A program made the translations under genes and the position numbers. From JACVRN01 sp036403815 (GTDB lineage: Bacteria > Acidobacteriota > Blastocatellia > Pyrinomonadales > Pyrinomonadaceae), in contig DASWQH010000078.1 in NCBI GenBank assembly GCA_036403815.1, positions 1 to 64,000 on the forward strand: a stretch of 64,000 nucleotides of DNA, given 5' to 3'. Below the pieces are notes generated by a model, which made no database searches, was not told the origin of the DNA, and saw only the letters and a list, made by a program, of their open reading frames with translations. Shown in pieces: positions 1-8,589 of this stretch. Within the stretch, counting starts at the first letter, position 1; every line of letters starts with the position of its first letter.

Positions 1-1
1 G

Positions 2-115
2 CAACGCACGTACGGCCCCGTGCCGAAGTCACACCCGTGGAGAGGCTTCGACTACTCGAAGAAATCCATCGCGGCGATGAAGAAGCGGGGTGACATCTCT
101 ACTTGGGACAAATAG
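2..115 (+). CDS. C-terminal fragment of a transposase (5' end outside window)
   Basis: An open frame enters from the left edge and stops at a TAG at 113-115, giving 37 residues with the tail HPWRGFDYSKK and KRGDISTWDK. The last codons lie inside the sequence TGACATCTCTACTTGGG, which recurs 26 bp downstream just after the stop. This is what an insertion-sequence end looks like, with the transposase gene running into its own terminal repeat. The family cannot be named from so little sequence. A chance open frame is possible, but the basic Trp/Pro-rich tail fits a DDE transposase C-terminus. Confidence 0.45.
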   Translation, partial: QRTYGPVPKSHPWRGFDYSKKSIAAMKKRGDISTWDK

Positions 116-134
116 GTGACATCTCTACTTGGGG
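89..134. repeat. Duplicated IS-end motif
   Basis: GGTGACATCTCTACTTGGG occurs at 89-107 and again at 115-133, a direct repeat with a 26-bp period. It probably marks the right end of the insertion sequence entering the window, possibly with two transposase binding sites. Confidence 0.5.
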
Positions 135-339
135 TTTACAAATTCCGACAAACTATTGACTTGTGGGCGTGCTTGGAATATTTTTTTGCCGCACGAAGAC
201 TGGCCTTCGCCGAAGATTGCGCCCTGTCAGTGACCGATCCGGCCTCTTTCACTCGACGCCGCAGGCCATCTCTTAAAACTCTCCACTGTGGTTGTTCCGA
301 TCACAGCAATCTACTCCTCGAAGGGAGGCGAAAGTAGTA

Positions 340-843
340 ATGATTCGCAAAATGAGTCCACGTTATAGTTTCAAGCTCCGGGAAGTTCTGCTGATGTCAG
401 CAGCCTGCCTGTGCCTGAGCATCTTCAGCACGGGAGTTATGGCGCAAAGGGCTAATGCCGGAGGCACCAGGAAAGATGAAGAGCCTTGCTTCAGCGAATA
501 CAAGGGCATCCAGATAGGCATGACGATTGACGAAGCGCGCAAGAAGCTGGGCGCGCCGAAGGAGAAGGCAGACGAGCTGGACATCTACAGCTACAATGAC
601 AAAGAGACGGCGCAGGTCTATTACGACAAGACTACTCAGAAGATTACGGCCATCTCAGTTGACTATCTGGGAGCAACGGATGCGCCCGAATGCAAGAAGG
701 TGACCGGCACGGAGGCGGACTCCAGAGCCGACGGCTCGAAATTCAAGTTGATTCGCTATCCGAAGCAGGGCTACTGGGTCTCTTATAACCGCACGGCTGG
801 CGCGTCGCCCATCATCACCGTCACGATGCAAAAAATACAATAG
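340..843 (+). CDS. Secreted BamE/SmpA-like small protein
   Basis: The protein has 167 residues. An N-terminal signal peptide (basic start, hydrophobic stretch at about residues 15-33 ending VMAQ) predicts export. The mature part contains YKGIQIGMTIDEARKKLGAP, which matches the GMT..EV...LG.P helix motif of the SmpA/OmlA/BamE fold, followed by beta-rich sequence. The ATG at 340 is chosen over an upstream ATG at 292 because a GGGAGG Shine-Dalgarno lies at 323-328 and the signal peptide then starts correctly. Function is unknown. BamE-like folds occur in outer-membrane assembly factors and in many unrelated small periplasmic proteins. It converges with the lipoprotein gene at 1083-1544. Confidence 0.7.
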   Translation: MIRKMSPRYSFKLREVLLMSAACLCLSIFSTGVMAQRANAGGTRKDEEPCFSEYKGIQIGMTIDEARKKLGAPKEKADELDIYSYNDKETAQVYYDKTTQKITAISVDYLGATDAPECKKVTGTEADSRADGSKFKLIRYPKQGYWVSYNRTAGASPIITVTMQKIQ

Positions 844-978
844 AGCAACTTCATACCGGATGAAGCGGTAGAGAACAAGAATCAGATTAGCTTTCGCGCC
901 CGGTCTTCCTAAGAGCATCGGTGCGGCACGAGCCGTTCGCAAGGCTCGACCGGACGGTCTTCTGTCACCTTTTCATCC

Positions 979-1057
979 GTAGCCCTGAAAGGGGCGGAAT
1001 AATGTAGCCCAAGGCGCTGGGCCTTGGGCTACATTATTCCGCCCCTTTCAGGGCTAC
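979..1057. repeat. Perfect 37-bp-arm hairpin between convergent genes
   Basis: The arms at 979-1015 and 1021-1057 are exact reverse complements around a 5-nt loop. Each arm combines two short motifs, AGCCCTGAAAGGGGCGG and TAGCCCAAGG. It sits between two convergent genes and could act as a bidirectional terminator. The arm length and motif structure look more like a REP/BIME-type mobile repeat. Confidence 0.85.
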
Positions 1058-1082
1058 CTTGATAGAACTTTTTGCAACGACC

Positions 1083-1544
1083 TTACTTGGAAAACGAAAA
1101 GGAAGAAGTGCTGCCTTTAGCTTTCCACTCGCCGCTCATCTGTCTTCCGTTCGTAGCAATTACGCCTGTGCCTGCGCCCAGAGGATAATCGCTCTTCCCC
1201 TTGACGACGTTCGTTTCCCGTATGGTTATCTGGCGTGTCTTGAGGTCAACGACGCCCGCGACGGCTATCTGATATTCGCCGACCGTCTCTGTCCCGCTAA
1301 AGGATTCTCCCATGTGGCTGTTGATAGACAGTGTGGTAGGGTGGCCGCCTGATTGCCCTTCCCACTTACCCACCAAATCTATATAGCTCGAAGGCGCGGT
1401 CGTCGCGGTGTTTGAAGAGTTGGCGTTGGCGCTCGTCGTGTTGCCGTTCGCTACCGGCGGAGGCTGGCACGCCGTAGTTAAAAGCGCAAGAGCGACCAGT
1501 GCTGTCAGAAAAGTTAACGCGTGATGAAGAGAACGATTGTGCAT
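1083..1544 (-). CDS. Putative lipoprotein
   Basis: The protein has 153 residues. The N-terminus has a hydrophobic stretch followed by the lipobox LTTAC, so Cys26 is the likely lipidation site. A low-complexity Asn/Thr/Ser/Ala linker (about residues 33-52) tethers a beta-rich domain of about 100 residues that includes DLVGKWEG and SGEWKAKG, typical of a small beta-barrel or sandwich. I recognise no family. It probably sits in the cell envelope facing the periplasm. It converges with the gene at 340-843 across a long hairpin. Confidence 0.7.
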   Translation of the reverse strand: MHNRSLHHALTFLTALVALALLTTACQPPPVANGNTTSANANSSNTATTAPSSYIDLVGKWEGQSGGHPTTLSINSHMGESFSGTETVGEYQIAVAGVVDLKTRQITIRETNVVKGKSDYPLGAGTGVIATNGRQMSGEWKAKGSTSSFSFSK

Positions 1545-1614
1545 AAAGAGGCGTTTCCGTGTGCTGTCTTCTTATTTATTCTGTAGGTCTCACTCAAAAT
1601 CTAAGCCGGACTCT

Positions 1615-3336
1615 TTACCTGCCGCCAGAGGCAGCGACCGCCGCGCCTTCGGCCTGCCGTTTGACTATGACGAGCGTGATGTCGTCAGCCGCAGGCGTCC
1701 CCTGCGCCCACTTCGATAGCGCGGCTTCTATGCGGTCGCGTATGCCGGAGGCCGAAGCGTCCAGATTGCGAGCGATGGTCTCGTAGAGACGCTGCGCGCC
1801 AAACTCTTCGCCCTGCGGATTGTACGCCTCCGAGACTCCGTCGGAATAAGCAACCAACACATCGCCGGGCTGAAGCTTTGTATGCCCTTCGCGGTAGGAG
1901 GTCTCAGGCATTATTCCCAGTGGCAATCCGCCGGACGCAAGATGCTCGACCGTGCCCGCCGCGTGAGCGATGATGGGCGGGTTGTGCCCGGCGTTGAGAA
2001 ACGCAAGCGAGCCTGTTTGCTGATCAAGTTCCGCGTAAAAGAGCGTGACGAAGCGGTTGGTCGGAGTATTCTCGGCCAGATAGCGATTGACTTCGCTAAT
2101 GCTGTCAACGAGCGAATTATTCGATGATGCCTGCGCGTGTATGGCCGCGTGAAGGCTGGACATCAGAAGCGCGGCGGCAGTTCCCTTGCCCGACACGTCG
2201 CCGAGCGCAATCACCATACGCCTGTCATCACGCTCTATGAAGTCGTAGTAATCGCCGCCAATCTCATAACAGGGGAAGCTTATGCCCTGAAGCTCGTAGC
2301 CTGAAAGCTGCGGCGGCGCGGTCGGTAGAAAGCGCTGCTGTATCTCGCTCGCAAGCTGAAGCTCGTGCTCCATTCTTTCGCGCTCCATCTGCTCTTCCAG
2401 CAGGCGCGCGTTCTCGACGCGTATGGCGGCCACACTTGCCAGCGTAGTCAGCACCTTCAGATTGTCTTCCGTGAAACGACCCTCCGCGATGGGAGAATCC
2501 GCGTAGACTATGCCGTAGACGTTTTCGCCGACGCCGAGCGGCACGGCCAGCACGGAGCGTATGCCCTGAATCGTCATCGTGCTGGACATGAAGCGCGGGT
2601 CGTGCTGCGCGTCCGAGGTGAGCACGCTCTTTCCCTTGCCCACGACCTCTTCCATAATCGTGCGGCTGACACGAATCTCGCCTATCTCGCCCTGACGATC
2701 ACGAAGGCGCGCCACGGCGACCTTCAATTCCGTGCCTCCGGCGTCGCGCATCATGATGAGGCAGCGGTCTGCGGGTACGGCTTCAAACACCAGCGAAGCT
2801 ATCTGATTGAGAGTCTCTGAGAGCGTGGCCGAAGCCAGAAGCGTCACCCCCACTTTGCTTATCAAGGCAAGAAGGTCGCCCTGTCGCGCGGCCTGTTTCG
2901 GGGCATCCTGGTCGGGCTGCGTGCGCGCTCCCTCTATGGCTTCCAGCAGCCCCGAAGTGGTGCGGTCGGAAGAGTTGAGCGCGATGGTGGCTTCCGGCAC
3001 GGAGTCGGTCGCTTCAGTAATCATGGTCGCGCCCATTGTAGGGATGGAGCCGTCGTTGAAGACGATTTCAGTTTCGCCAATCTGAATCCGCCCGCCCGCG
3101 TTCAGCGAGATAGTCCCCTCGACGGTCGCGCCGTTATAGAGCGTGCCGTTGGCCGAGCCTAAATCCTGTAGAAAAAATTGGTCACCCTCGCGGCGCACTT
3201 CGGCATGCACGCGCGAGGCGAACGGGTCTGGAATACACAGGTCGTTGCGAGCAGAGCGCCCGATGGTGATGCGAAGACGCCCAAGCGGGAAAGTGTCCGG
3301 CGAACGGTCGGGATATTTAACAATCAACTCTGCCAT
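1615..3336 (-). CDS. FHA-GAF-SpoIIE (PP2C) serine/threonine phosphatase
   Basis: The protein has 573 residues in three domains. An N-terminal FHA domain (about 1-95; GRSARNDL, SRVHAEV, LGSANGT) binds phosphothreonine peptides. A GAF domain follows (about 155-315). The C-terminus is a SpoIIE/RsbU-type PP2C phosphatase (about 350-565) with the metal-binding signatures GDVSGKG, SDGVSEA and ADDITLV. It should dephosphorylate proteins in the cytosol, typically anti-sigma-factor antagonists or kinase substrates, with GAF sensing a ligand. It is the last gene of a minus-strand block containing a Ser/Thr kinase and other FHA proteins, which suggests a local phosphorylation and dephosphorylation circuit. 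Confidence 0.9.
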   Translation of the reverse strand: MAELIVKYPDRSPDTFPLGRLRITIGRSARNDLCIPDPFASRVHAEVRREGDQFFLQDLGSANGTLYNGATVEGTISLNAGGRIQIGETEIVFNDGSIPTMGATMITEATDSVPEATIALNSSDRTTSGLLEAIEGARTQPDQDAPKQAARQGDLLALISKVGVTLLASATLSETLNQIASLVFEAVPADRCLIMMRDAGGTELKVAVARLRDRQGEIGEIRVSRTIMEEVVGKGKSVLTSDAQHDPRFMSSTMTIQGIRSVLAVPLGVGENVYGIVYADSPIAEGRFTEDNLKVLTTLASVAAIRVENARLLEEQMERERMEHELQLASEIQQRFLPTAPPQLSGYELQGISFPCYEIGGDYYDFIERDDRRMVIALGDVSGKGTAAALLMSSLHAAIHAQASSNNSLVDSISEVNRYLAENTPTNRFVTLFYAELDQQTGSLAFLNAGHNPPIIAHAAGTVEHLASGGLPLGIMPETSYREGHTKLQPGDVLVAYSDGVSEAYNPQGEEFGAQRLYETIARNLDASASGIRDRIEAALSKWAQGTPAADDITLVIVKRQAEGAAVAASGGR

Positions 3337-3418
3337 GTTTGTCTAAGTACGACTCTTAAAAGTAGCGCTCAATAATACCCAGCTTTTACCGTATGACAAA
3401 GCCTGAAGCAAATGCATA

Positions 3419-3494
3419 AGTCAGAATGCAGAGTGCAGAAATTGTTCGGGCTGAGCAATAATTTCATTCATCATTCTGCATTCTGACTTCTGCG
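3419..3494. repeat. Heptad-word inverted repeat (TTCTGCA type)
   Basis: The left arm at about 3419-3444 and the right arm at about 3466-3494 are imperfect reverse complements. The words are TTCTGCA, TTCTGAC and TTCTGC. It lies in the 406-bp gap between the phosphatase and the TPR gene. It belongs to the window-wide family described in the findings. Confidence 0.7.
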
Positions 3495-3579
3495 TTGCTT
3501 TTATAAAGCCTACTGCTTAACGTAAATGAGAGGGTAAAAGTTTAGCGCTTGTTTTAGAATCGCTGCGCCCGATGATTAC

Positions 3580-3719
3580 TGTAGGGGCAGGGCTAGTCCC
3601 TGCCCGTATCGTGCGAGGAGCACGATTATCAATAAACACATTCATTCAACCTTGAATTAATGCGAAACGTTTTCGCCCCTTACGGTGCGACGGGCAGGGG
3701 CTAGTCCCTGCCCCTACAG
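3580..3719. repeat. GGGCAGGG..CCCTGCCC inverted repeat
   Basis: CTGTAGGGGCAGGGCTAGTC at 3580-3599 runs on into CCTGCCCG, and an inverted copy lies at 3690-3719. Each copy is itself a small palindrome (CAGGG-CTAG-TCCCTG). The roughly 80 bp between them hold no gene. Together with the heptad repeat at 3419-3494 this fills the gap from 3337 to 3742. Confidence 0.7.
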
Positions 3720-3742
3720 TTTTGTAATGCACTCTCCGTTTA

Positions 3743-5095
3743 CTACTTGCGCTTGCGCCGCTCGAATAATTCTTTATCGAGATCGCGCAGGTGCCTGGTC
3801 GCATCCCCTGCATGGGGGCCTTGCTGCGCATACTGGAAAAGCTCGTAGGCGCGTATTAACTCGGCGCGATTCATCTTCCTGATGTCTTTTCCTTCGATAA
3901 TCTTCATGGCCGTGTTGTAGCTTGCGACCGGGTCGTTCCCGGATTTTCCAGCGCCGCTGTTGTTTGCAGAAGCCGTGGGAGCGCCCCCTTGAGTAGACGC
4001 GGGCGACGACGATGCGGTGGTGTTGTTGTTGTTCGCTCCGTTTTCCTCTCGAAGATTCTGCGTGCGCTCGTCACGCGAGCCATTTACGTTTGAGACGGTT
4101 GCGGGCGGTAACGCGGCCAACTGCTCTTTCGCAACGCGCGCTACCTCTTCTGAAGAGGAAGAAGATAACTTCTGATAGATTTCGCGCGCCTCGTCCGTGC
4201 GGCCTACGCGTCTGAGGGCATCGGCGTAGCGCAGCCACGTTTCTTCATTGTTCGGGTCGTGCTGTGTGGCCGCGCGATATTCGTCAATTGCTTCATTGAC
4301 AGCGCCGGTTCGCTCCAATGCTTCGGCAAGTAGCCGGTGCGCCTTTGCGTTTGACGGGTCAAGCCGTATGGCGTAGCGCAGTCGCGCAATCGCATCCGTC
4401 ACATTACCAGCGGCCAGAAGAGTTTCCGCTTCTGCAAGCTTCTCTTCCACCAGCCGTTGCTGGTCGCTGATGGAGATGGGCGCATTGCCCTGTGCGTCAC
4501 GCGCCCCTGCACGACGCGAATAGTAAAAAGCCAGAGCAGTTGCGCCGACGGCCACTACAAGCAACACAAACGCCGCCACCTGCCACATGCGCCGGGCGCT
4601 CTGCTCTGTCTTCTTCTTCTTAGCAGAAGGCTCTGCAACGCGTTTCTCATTGGTCGCAGCAACTACGACCGTAGCCGCTTCCTGCTTCGCCCTCAGCGTA
4701 GCTTCAGGCTGCACAGTGTTTGAAGATGATTCTTCTGACGGGCGCTCATTATCATTGCCGATTGACGAGAGCGCGGTCGTGACAGGCGCTTCCCCCTCTG
4801 TGGGAGTTTGCGCGTTGCTCTCTTCCTGTTGAGACGATTTAGAAGGAGCAGGACGGCGCAGTAGGCTATCCATCTCTAAGCGCCCGACACGGCTGGTCTC
4901 TGCGGCTGTGGAGTTTCCGTCCTCCTTGAAGAGGCCGTCCGTTGTGCGCCCTTCGTCGGAGAGCGGAACGGTGGCTGCGCCCGGACTTACAGGCTCGCCC
5001 TTTGCGCCAGCCGTCTTCAGCGGCGTACCGCACAAACGACAGAAGCGCGCTTCGGGCGCGGCAGGCGCTCCACAGTTGGGACAGGGTCGGGACAT
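3743..5095 (-). CDS. Zinc-ribbon, single-pass membrane TPR protein
   Basis: The protein has 450 residues. It starts with a zinc ribbon (CPNCGAPAAPEARFCRLCG, Cys5/8/19/22), followed by a long low-complexity Ser/Glu/Thr region. One transmembrane helix lies at about 168-190 (VAAFVLLVVAVGATALAFYY), then tetratricopeptide repeats at about 212-330 (NVTDAIARLRYAIRLDPSNA and the next two units), an Asn/Ser/Gly-rich linker and a helical tail. It is probably a scaffold with a cytosolic N-terminus. It starts 8 bp after the RDD gene stop (5104), so the two are very likely co-transcribed and linked to the adjacent kinase/FHA block. Confidence 0.8.
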   Translation of the reverse strand: MSRPCPNCGAPAAPEARFCRLCGTPLKTAGAKGEPVSPGAATVPLSDEGRTTDGLFKEDGNSTAAETSRVGRLEMDSLLRRPAPSKSSQQEESNAQTPTEGEAPVTTALSSIGNDNERPSEESSSNTVQPEATLRAKQEAATVVVAATNEKRVAEPSAKKKKTEQSARRMWQVAAFVLLVVAVGATALAFYYSRRAGARDAQGNAPISISDQQRLVEEKLAEAETLLAAGNVTDAIARLRYAIRLDPSNAKAHRLLAEALERTGAVNEAIDEYRAATQHDPNNEETWLRYADALRRVGRTDEAREIYQKLSSSSSEEVARVAKEQLAALPPATVSNVNGSRDERTQNLREENGANNNNTTASSSPASTQGGAPTASANNSGAGKSGNDPVASYNTAMKIIEGKDIRKMNRAELIRAYELFQYAQQGPHAGDATRHLRDLDKELFERRKRK

Positions 5096-5103
5096 TGCCA
5101 GTT

Positions 5104-5658
5104 CTATTTCTGCGAGGGACTTACGGAAGCGCCCGGTGCGTTCCGGGGCGAAGTCCGTCGCGCTGCCAGATCGCGCACGACGACCGTACCGGCAACAAGG
5201 TCGTGAAGCGCACGACCCTGCGCGTTAAATATTGCGACGAGAAAGCCAAGCCCCAGCGTGAGGAATGAGAGCGGGTATCCTATGAGATGTCTCAAGAGCG
5301 AACGCACCACGCTTAAATCTCTTCCATCCATCTGCTCTATGCGCAGACCCGTCGCCCACTTGCCTATAGTCTGGCCGCGCCACGCCGTCAACAGCACGAA
5401 GTTGAGCGCGGTAAAGCCGAGCGCGATCATGAAGCCTGCGGTCTCGGCAGTCCCGCCCGCGAGCCGAGCGCCGCCGCCCAGCAGCCGCGCGATGAGCGTG
5501 CTGAAGGCAATGATGCTCGCCAGCATGATGTAATCAATCAATACCGCGCCGCAGCGCAAAGAGAAGGGCGCGCGGTATCTCTCCACATGAGCCTCTATGT
5601 GCGCTCGTGCTGCTTCTGATGTCTTCGGCAATGGCCTGCTCTCAACGTTTGCAGTCAT
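5104..5658 (-). CDS. RDD family membrane protein
   Basis: The protein has 184 residues. It has the RDD pattern: about 44 residues of soluble N-terminus, RCGAVLIDYIMLASI (first helix with conserved Arg/Asp), a second helix, the Q-x-x-GK-x-x-x-G motif (RGQTIGKWATGLRI), then YPLSFLTLGLGFLVAIFN and RALHDLVAGTVVVRD. RDD proteins are small multi-pass inner-membrane proteins of mostly unknown function. The ATG at 5658 is preferred because the in-frame ATG 24 bp upstream (5682) lies inside the AGCAGTC heptad repeat. It is followed after 8 bp by the TPR gene. Confidence 0.85.
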   Translation of the reverse strand: MTANVESRPLPKTSEAARAHIEAHVERYRAPFSLRCGAVLIDYIMLASIIAFSTLIARLLGGGARLAGGTAETAGFMIALGFTALNFVLLTAWRGQTIGKWATGLRIEQMDGRDLSVVRSLLRHLIGYPLSFLTLGLGFLVAIFNAQGRALHDLVAGTVVVRDLAARRTSPRNAPGASVSPSQK

Positions 5659-5663
5659 AAAAT

Positions 5664-5695
5664 AGCAGTCAGCAGTCAGCAATCAGCAGTCAGCA
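5664..5695. repeat. AGCAGTC heptad array at the start of the RDD gene
   Basis: There are four and a half tandem copies of AGCAGTC, one of them AGCAATC, ending 5 bp from the RDD start codon. The opposite arm (about 5711-5745) is degenerate. Confidence 0.75.
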
Positions 5696-5746
5696 TGAGA
5701 TGAAGTTGAATGCTCATGGCTGAACGTTGGTTGCTCGTTACTTGTT

Positions 5747-7621
5747 TCATCCGACAAGGAAGTGGAGCGTGGTTTCGCCAAGGCGTAATTTGTCGCCCGA
5801 TTCCAGCACGCGTGGCTGGTGCGGCGCTAATCTGACGGCATCGTTGATGACCGTGCCGTTCACAGAGTTCAAGTCCTCTATGAGAAACGTCTCGCCCTGA
5901 CGCCAGATGCGCGCGTGGCGGCGCGAAACCTTAGTTTCGGGGTCGAAGCGGGAAAGGTCAACCTCCGGGAAAATATTCGAGTGCGGGTCGCTCCTGCCTA
6001 CCAGATTATTCTCCTTCTGCAACTGGAATTGCGCGTCCAGCTCGGTCGTTCCCGTGACGATGAGCTTGGCCGTGGCTCGCGCCTGGCGGAGCGCGGCAGA
6101 GCCTACGCCGACTAAGGGTTGACGCTGGCCGCAGTGCGCGCAGTAAACATCGTCGGCAGCTATGCGACCGCCGCAGAAGCCGCAGAAGACCATCTCGGTC
6201 TGAATCGTTTCGCCGCCAAGCTCTGCGGCAGGAGCCGAGCCGTACGAGACCTGCCCTGAACGAAGCTTCTCCAGATGCCCGATCATCACGTCGCGCATCT
6301 CCCCCGCGGAGCGGAAGCGATTCTCCGGCTTGTACTCGACCGCGCGCATCAGTATGCGCTCCATCTCTGTGGACATCGCCGGATTAATCTGCCTGGGGCG
6401 CGGGTTCTTGGTAAAGTCGAAGATGAGCAGTGGGTTGTCCTGCGGGTCTGAGCCGGTCAGAAGATGAAACATCGTCGCGCCCAAAGAGTAGATGTCCGAG
6501 CGCTGTTCGACCTTGCCGCTGAAAAGCTCAGGCGGCGCATAGCCCATAGTGCCGACCGCGGTCACGCCCTTCTCTTCATGCTTGACCCAGCGCGCAATCC
6601 CGAAATCAATGAGCATGACGCGGCCACTGTTTCCGTCAATCATCAGGTTCGCGGGCTTCAAATCGCGGTAGATGATGGGCGGGCGGTGGTTGTGCAGGTA
6701 ATCCAGAACGTCTGCGACCTGTATAGCCCAGTCCGTAATGGTCTTCTCGTCAATGCGGCCATTGGGAGCATTTCTGAGCCGCCCGGCAAAGTCGCCGCCG
6801 GAGATGTACTTCATGACCAGATAAAAGCGCGCGGCCTTGTCGTCGTAGAAATAATCGTAGATGGTCGGAATCGAAGAATGCTCAAGCGAAGTGAGCAGCA
6901 GGGATTCGCGCCTGAAATCATTGATGGCCTTCTCGTGCTGCGCGTCGTCAATATGCGATTCGACCATCTCTTTGACAGCGCGAGGCGCACCGCCTAAGTG
7001 CTGATCTTTTGCAAGGTAGACGGCACCCATGCCGCCGCCGCCGATTCTGCGCACAATCTCGTAGCGACCGTTTAAGAGAAAGCCTTCTTCGAGCTGTTTG
7101 GAAGCGCCCTTTCGCCCACCCGTAGAACCTGCGCGCTGTGTGTGCGGGACTTCTTTGCGGGCTTCACGTATCTCGCCTGTGTCTCTTGAACGTGACGATG
7201 TGACGGATGGCGCAGCCGCCGCCGCTGTAGCCGAGGGTGCGAATGTCTTCTCCAGTTGATTACCGCTCGCAGCCGGACTATCGCTCTCGCCTGCCTGCGG
7301 CAAAGGCTCAAGGTCTGGCGACTCCGTGGTATCCAGCAGCGATTGAGCTTCAGGAGATTCCGTATCGTCCAGGCTTCCGCGCGGGCTGTCGGCGTCTGGG
7401 CTTGCCGTCACATCCAACTGAGACGAAGGTATGGCTTCCTCAGACGAGCCGCTTTCGGCAGATGCTGCACGCACACTGCTTTCGGCAGGCGCAGCGCTCT
7501 CATCCGCAGAGCGCGCGTCCGCAGGCTGAGCCGCGCCGCAGTTGCCGCAAAATGGCTCACCGGGCGCGATCTTCGCGCCGCATTCATGACAGAAAGACAT
7601 CCCTGGAGGACTCTCGACCAT
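5747..7621 (-). CDS. Serine/threonine protein kinase with zinc ribbons and C-terminal FHA
   Basis: The protein has about 624 residues. It starts with a zinc ribbon (CHECGAKIAPGEPFCGNCG), followed by a long acidic/Ser-rich linker. A Hanks-type kinase domain begins near residue 185: P-loop IGGGGMGAVYLAKD, catalytic YRDLKPANLM, LIDFGIARW and YAPPELF. A second zinc ribbon (CGFCGGRIAADDVYCAHCG) and an FHA domain (SRRHARI, LNSVNGT) follow. It phosphorylates Ser/Thr in the cytosol; the FHA can recruit phosphorylated partners. The start is uncertain between ATGs at 7621 and 7600, and an open frame further upstream (to 7702) is translated repeat DNA. No transmembrane helix is seen, unlike PknB-type kinases. 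Confidence 0.9.
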   Translation of the reverse strand: MVESPPGMSFCHECGAKIAPGEPFCGNCGAAQPADARSADESAAPAESSVRAASAESGSSEEAIPSSQLDVTASPDADSPRGSLDDTESPEAQSLLDTTESPDLEPLPQAGESDSPAASGNQLEKTFAPSATAAAAAPSVTSSRSRDTGEIREARKEVPHTQRAGSTGGRKGASKQLEEGFLLNGRYEIVRRIGGGGMGAVYLAKDQHLGGAPRAVKEMVESHIDDAQHEKAINDFRRESLLLTSLEHSSIPTIYDYFYDDKAARFYLVMKYISGGDFAGRLRNAPNGRIDEKTITDWAIQVADVLDYLHNHRPPIIYRDLKPANLMIDGNSGRVMLIDFGIARWVKHEEKGVTAVGTMGYAPPELFSGKVEQRSDIYSLGATMFHLLTGSDPQDNPLLIFDFTKNPRPRQINPAMSTEMERILMRAVEYKPENRFRSAGEMRDVMIGHLEKLRSGQVSYGSAPAAELGGETIQTEMVFCGFCGGRIAADDVYCAHCGQRQPLVGVGSAALRQARATAKLIVTGTTELDAQFQLQKENNLVGRSDPHSNIFPEVDLSRFDPETKVSRRHARIWRQGETFLIEDLNSVNGTVINDAVRLAPHQPRVLESGDKLRLGETTLHFLVG

Positions 7622-7632
7622 CCGCTTTACAA

Positions 7633-7736
7633 ATTTTGGATTTTGGATTTTAGATTTTGGATTAATAAAACGGGATTGAAGTTCGCCAAGTTGCAGCGCC
7701 ATTCCAATCTAAAATCCAAAATCTAAAATCCAAAAT
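7633..7736. repeat. Heptad-word inverted repeat (TTTTGGA type)
   Basis: The left arm (7633-7662) consists of TTTTGGA/TTTTAGA words and the right arm (7706-7736) of their complements (AAAATCC/AAAATCT). It fills the gap between the FHA gene stop (7742) and the kinase start (7621 or 7600). Confidence 0.85.
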
Positions 7737-7741
7737 CGGTT

Positions 7742-8350
7742 CTACTTGACTATGTGGAAACGTAAAAACGTTTTGCCGACGATGATCTCATCGCCGTCGC
7801 GCAGTACCTGGCGGTCGCCCGGAAGAAGCCGCCGCCCGCGATTAATAAAGGTTCCGTTCGTTGAACCCAAATCTTCAATGTAATACTGACCGTTCCGGCG
7901 CATGATGCGCGCATGACGACGCGAAACTTTCGCCTCCGGGTCGTCTGCGTCAAGGTCAACGTCTGGAAAGATGCCGCCGTCTGCGTCCCAGCGCCCGATC
8001 TGCGATTCGTCGTCGCTTAAGGGAAACTGCTTTCCGGCTGAGCGCCCGCGCTCTATGACCAGCTTGGCGTGCGGGCCTTCTACCGAAACCGCAGCGCCTG
8101 TTGCGCCAACGTAAGACGCCACCTTTGCCACCTTCGTAGCCTCCGATAGTTGTTCGGCTTCCGGCTGACCGGCCACGGAGAGCGCGGCCTCTGCCTGCTC
8201 AGGCTTCTTGCCGTTGGTTTCTCCGCCGGTGTCGCCCGTCGGGGAAGACTTTTTCCCGCGCGCTGAAGACGCGCTCAAAGGAGCACCGCATTCGTCACAG
8301 TACTGTGAGCCGTCCAGATTTTCCGTCTTGCACCTCTCGCAGGTGGTCAT
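7742..8350 (-). CDS. Zinc-ribbon FHA-domain protein
   Basis: The protein has 202 residues. An N-terminal zinc ribbon (CERCKTENLDGSQYCDECG) is followed by a Ser/Glu-rich linker and a C-terminal FHA domain (about 100-200; IGRWDADGG, SRRHARIMRR, LGSTNGTFI). FHA domains bind phosphothreonine, so it is a likely substrate or adaptor of the kinase encoded just downstream. The ATG at 8350 is chosen because GAGGAAAG lies just upstream on the minus strand; longer in-frame starts lack a ribosome site. It is the first gene of the minus-strand signalling block. Confidence 0.85.
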   Translation of the reverse strand: MTTCERCKTENLDGSQYCDECGAPLSASSARGKKSSPTGDTGGETNGKKPEQAEAALSVAGQPEAEQLSEATKVAKVASYVGATGAAVSVEGPHAKLVIERGRSAGKQFPLSDDESQIGRWDADGGIFPDVDLDADDPEAKVSRRHARIMRRNGQYYIEDLGSTNGTFINRGRRLLPGDRQVLRDGDEIIVGKTFLRFHIVK

Positions 8351-8589
8351 AAACTTTCCTCTTTGCTGTTCGAGTGGGAGAAGTCGGTCTCGGTCACCCT
8401 CGATGGCTCGTCGAGCAGCCGGAACGCTCGCGCGAGAAACCCGTGTATTGTAGCGCGAAACGAAAATAGGCGGCAACCAGCATTGATAAGCAATTAGCCA
8501 TTGACTCAAAGCATCTAATTCTCTTGAGGCGCTGGATACAGAGTCCGGCAAGCCACTTTCTTATGTCTTTATAGTAGTAAGAAAGCAGT

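Noticed and set aside
7622..7702. N-terminal extension of the Ser/Thr kinase
   Set aside because: The extension (INPKSKIQNPKF) is translated TTTTGGA repeat; the zinc ribbon begins at the later methionines.
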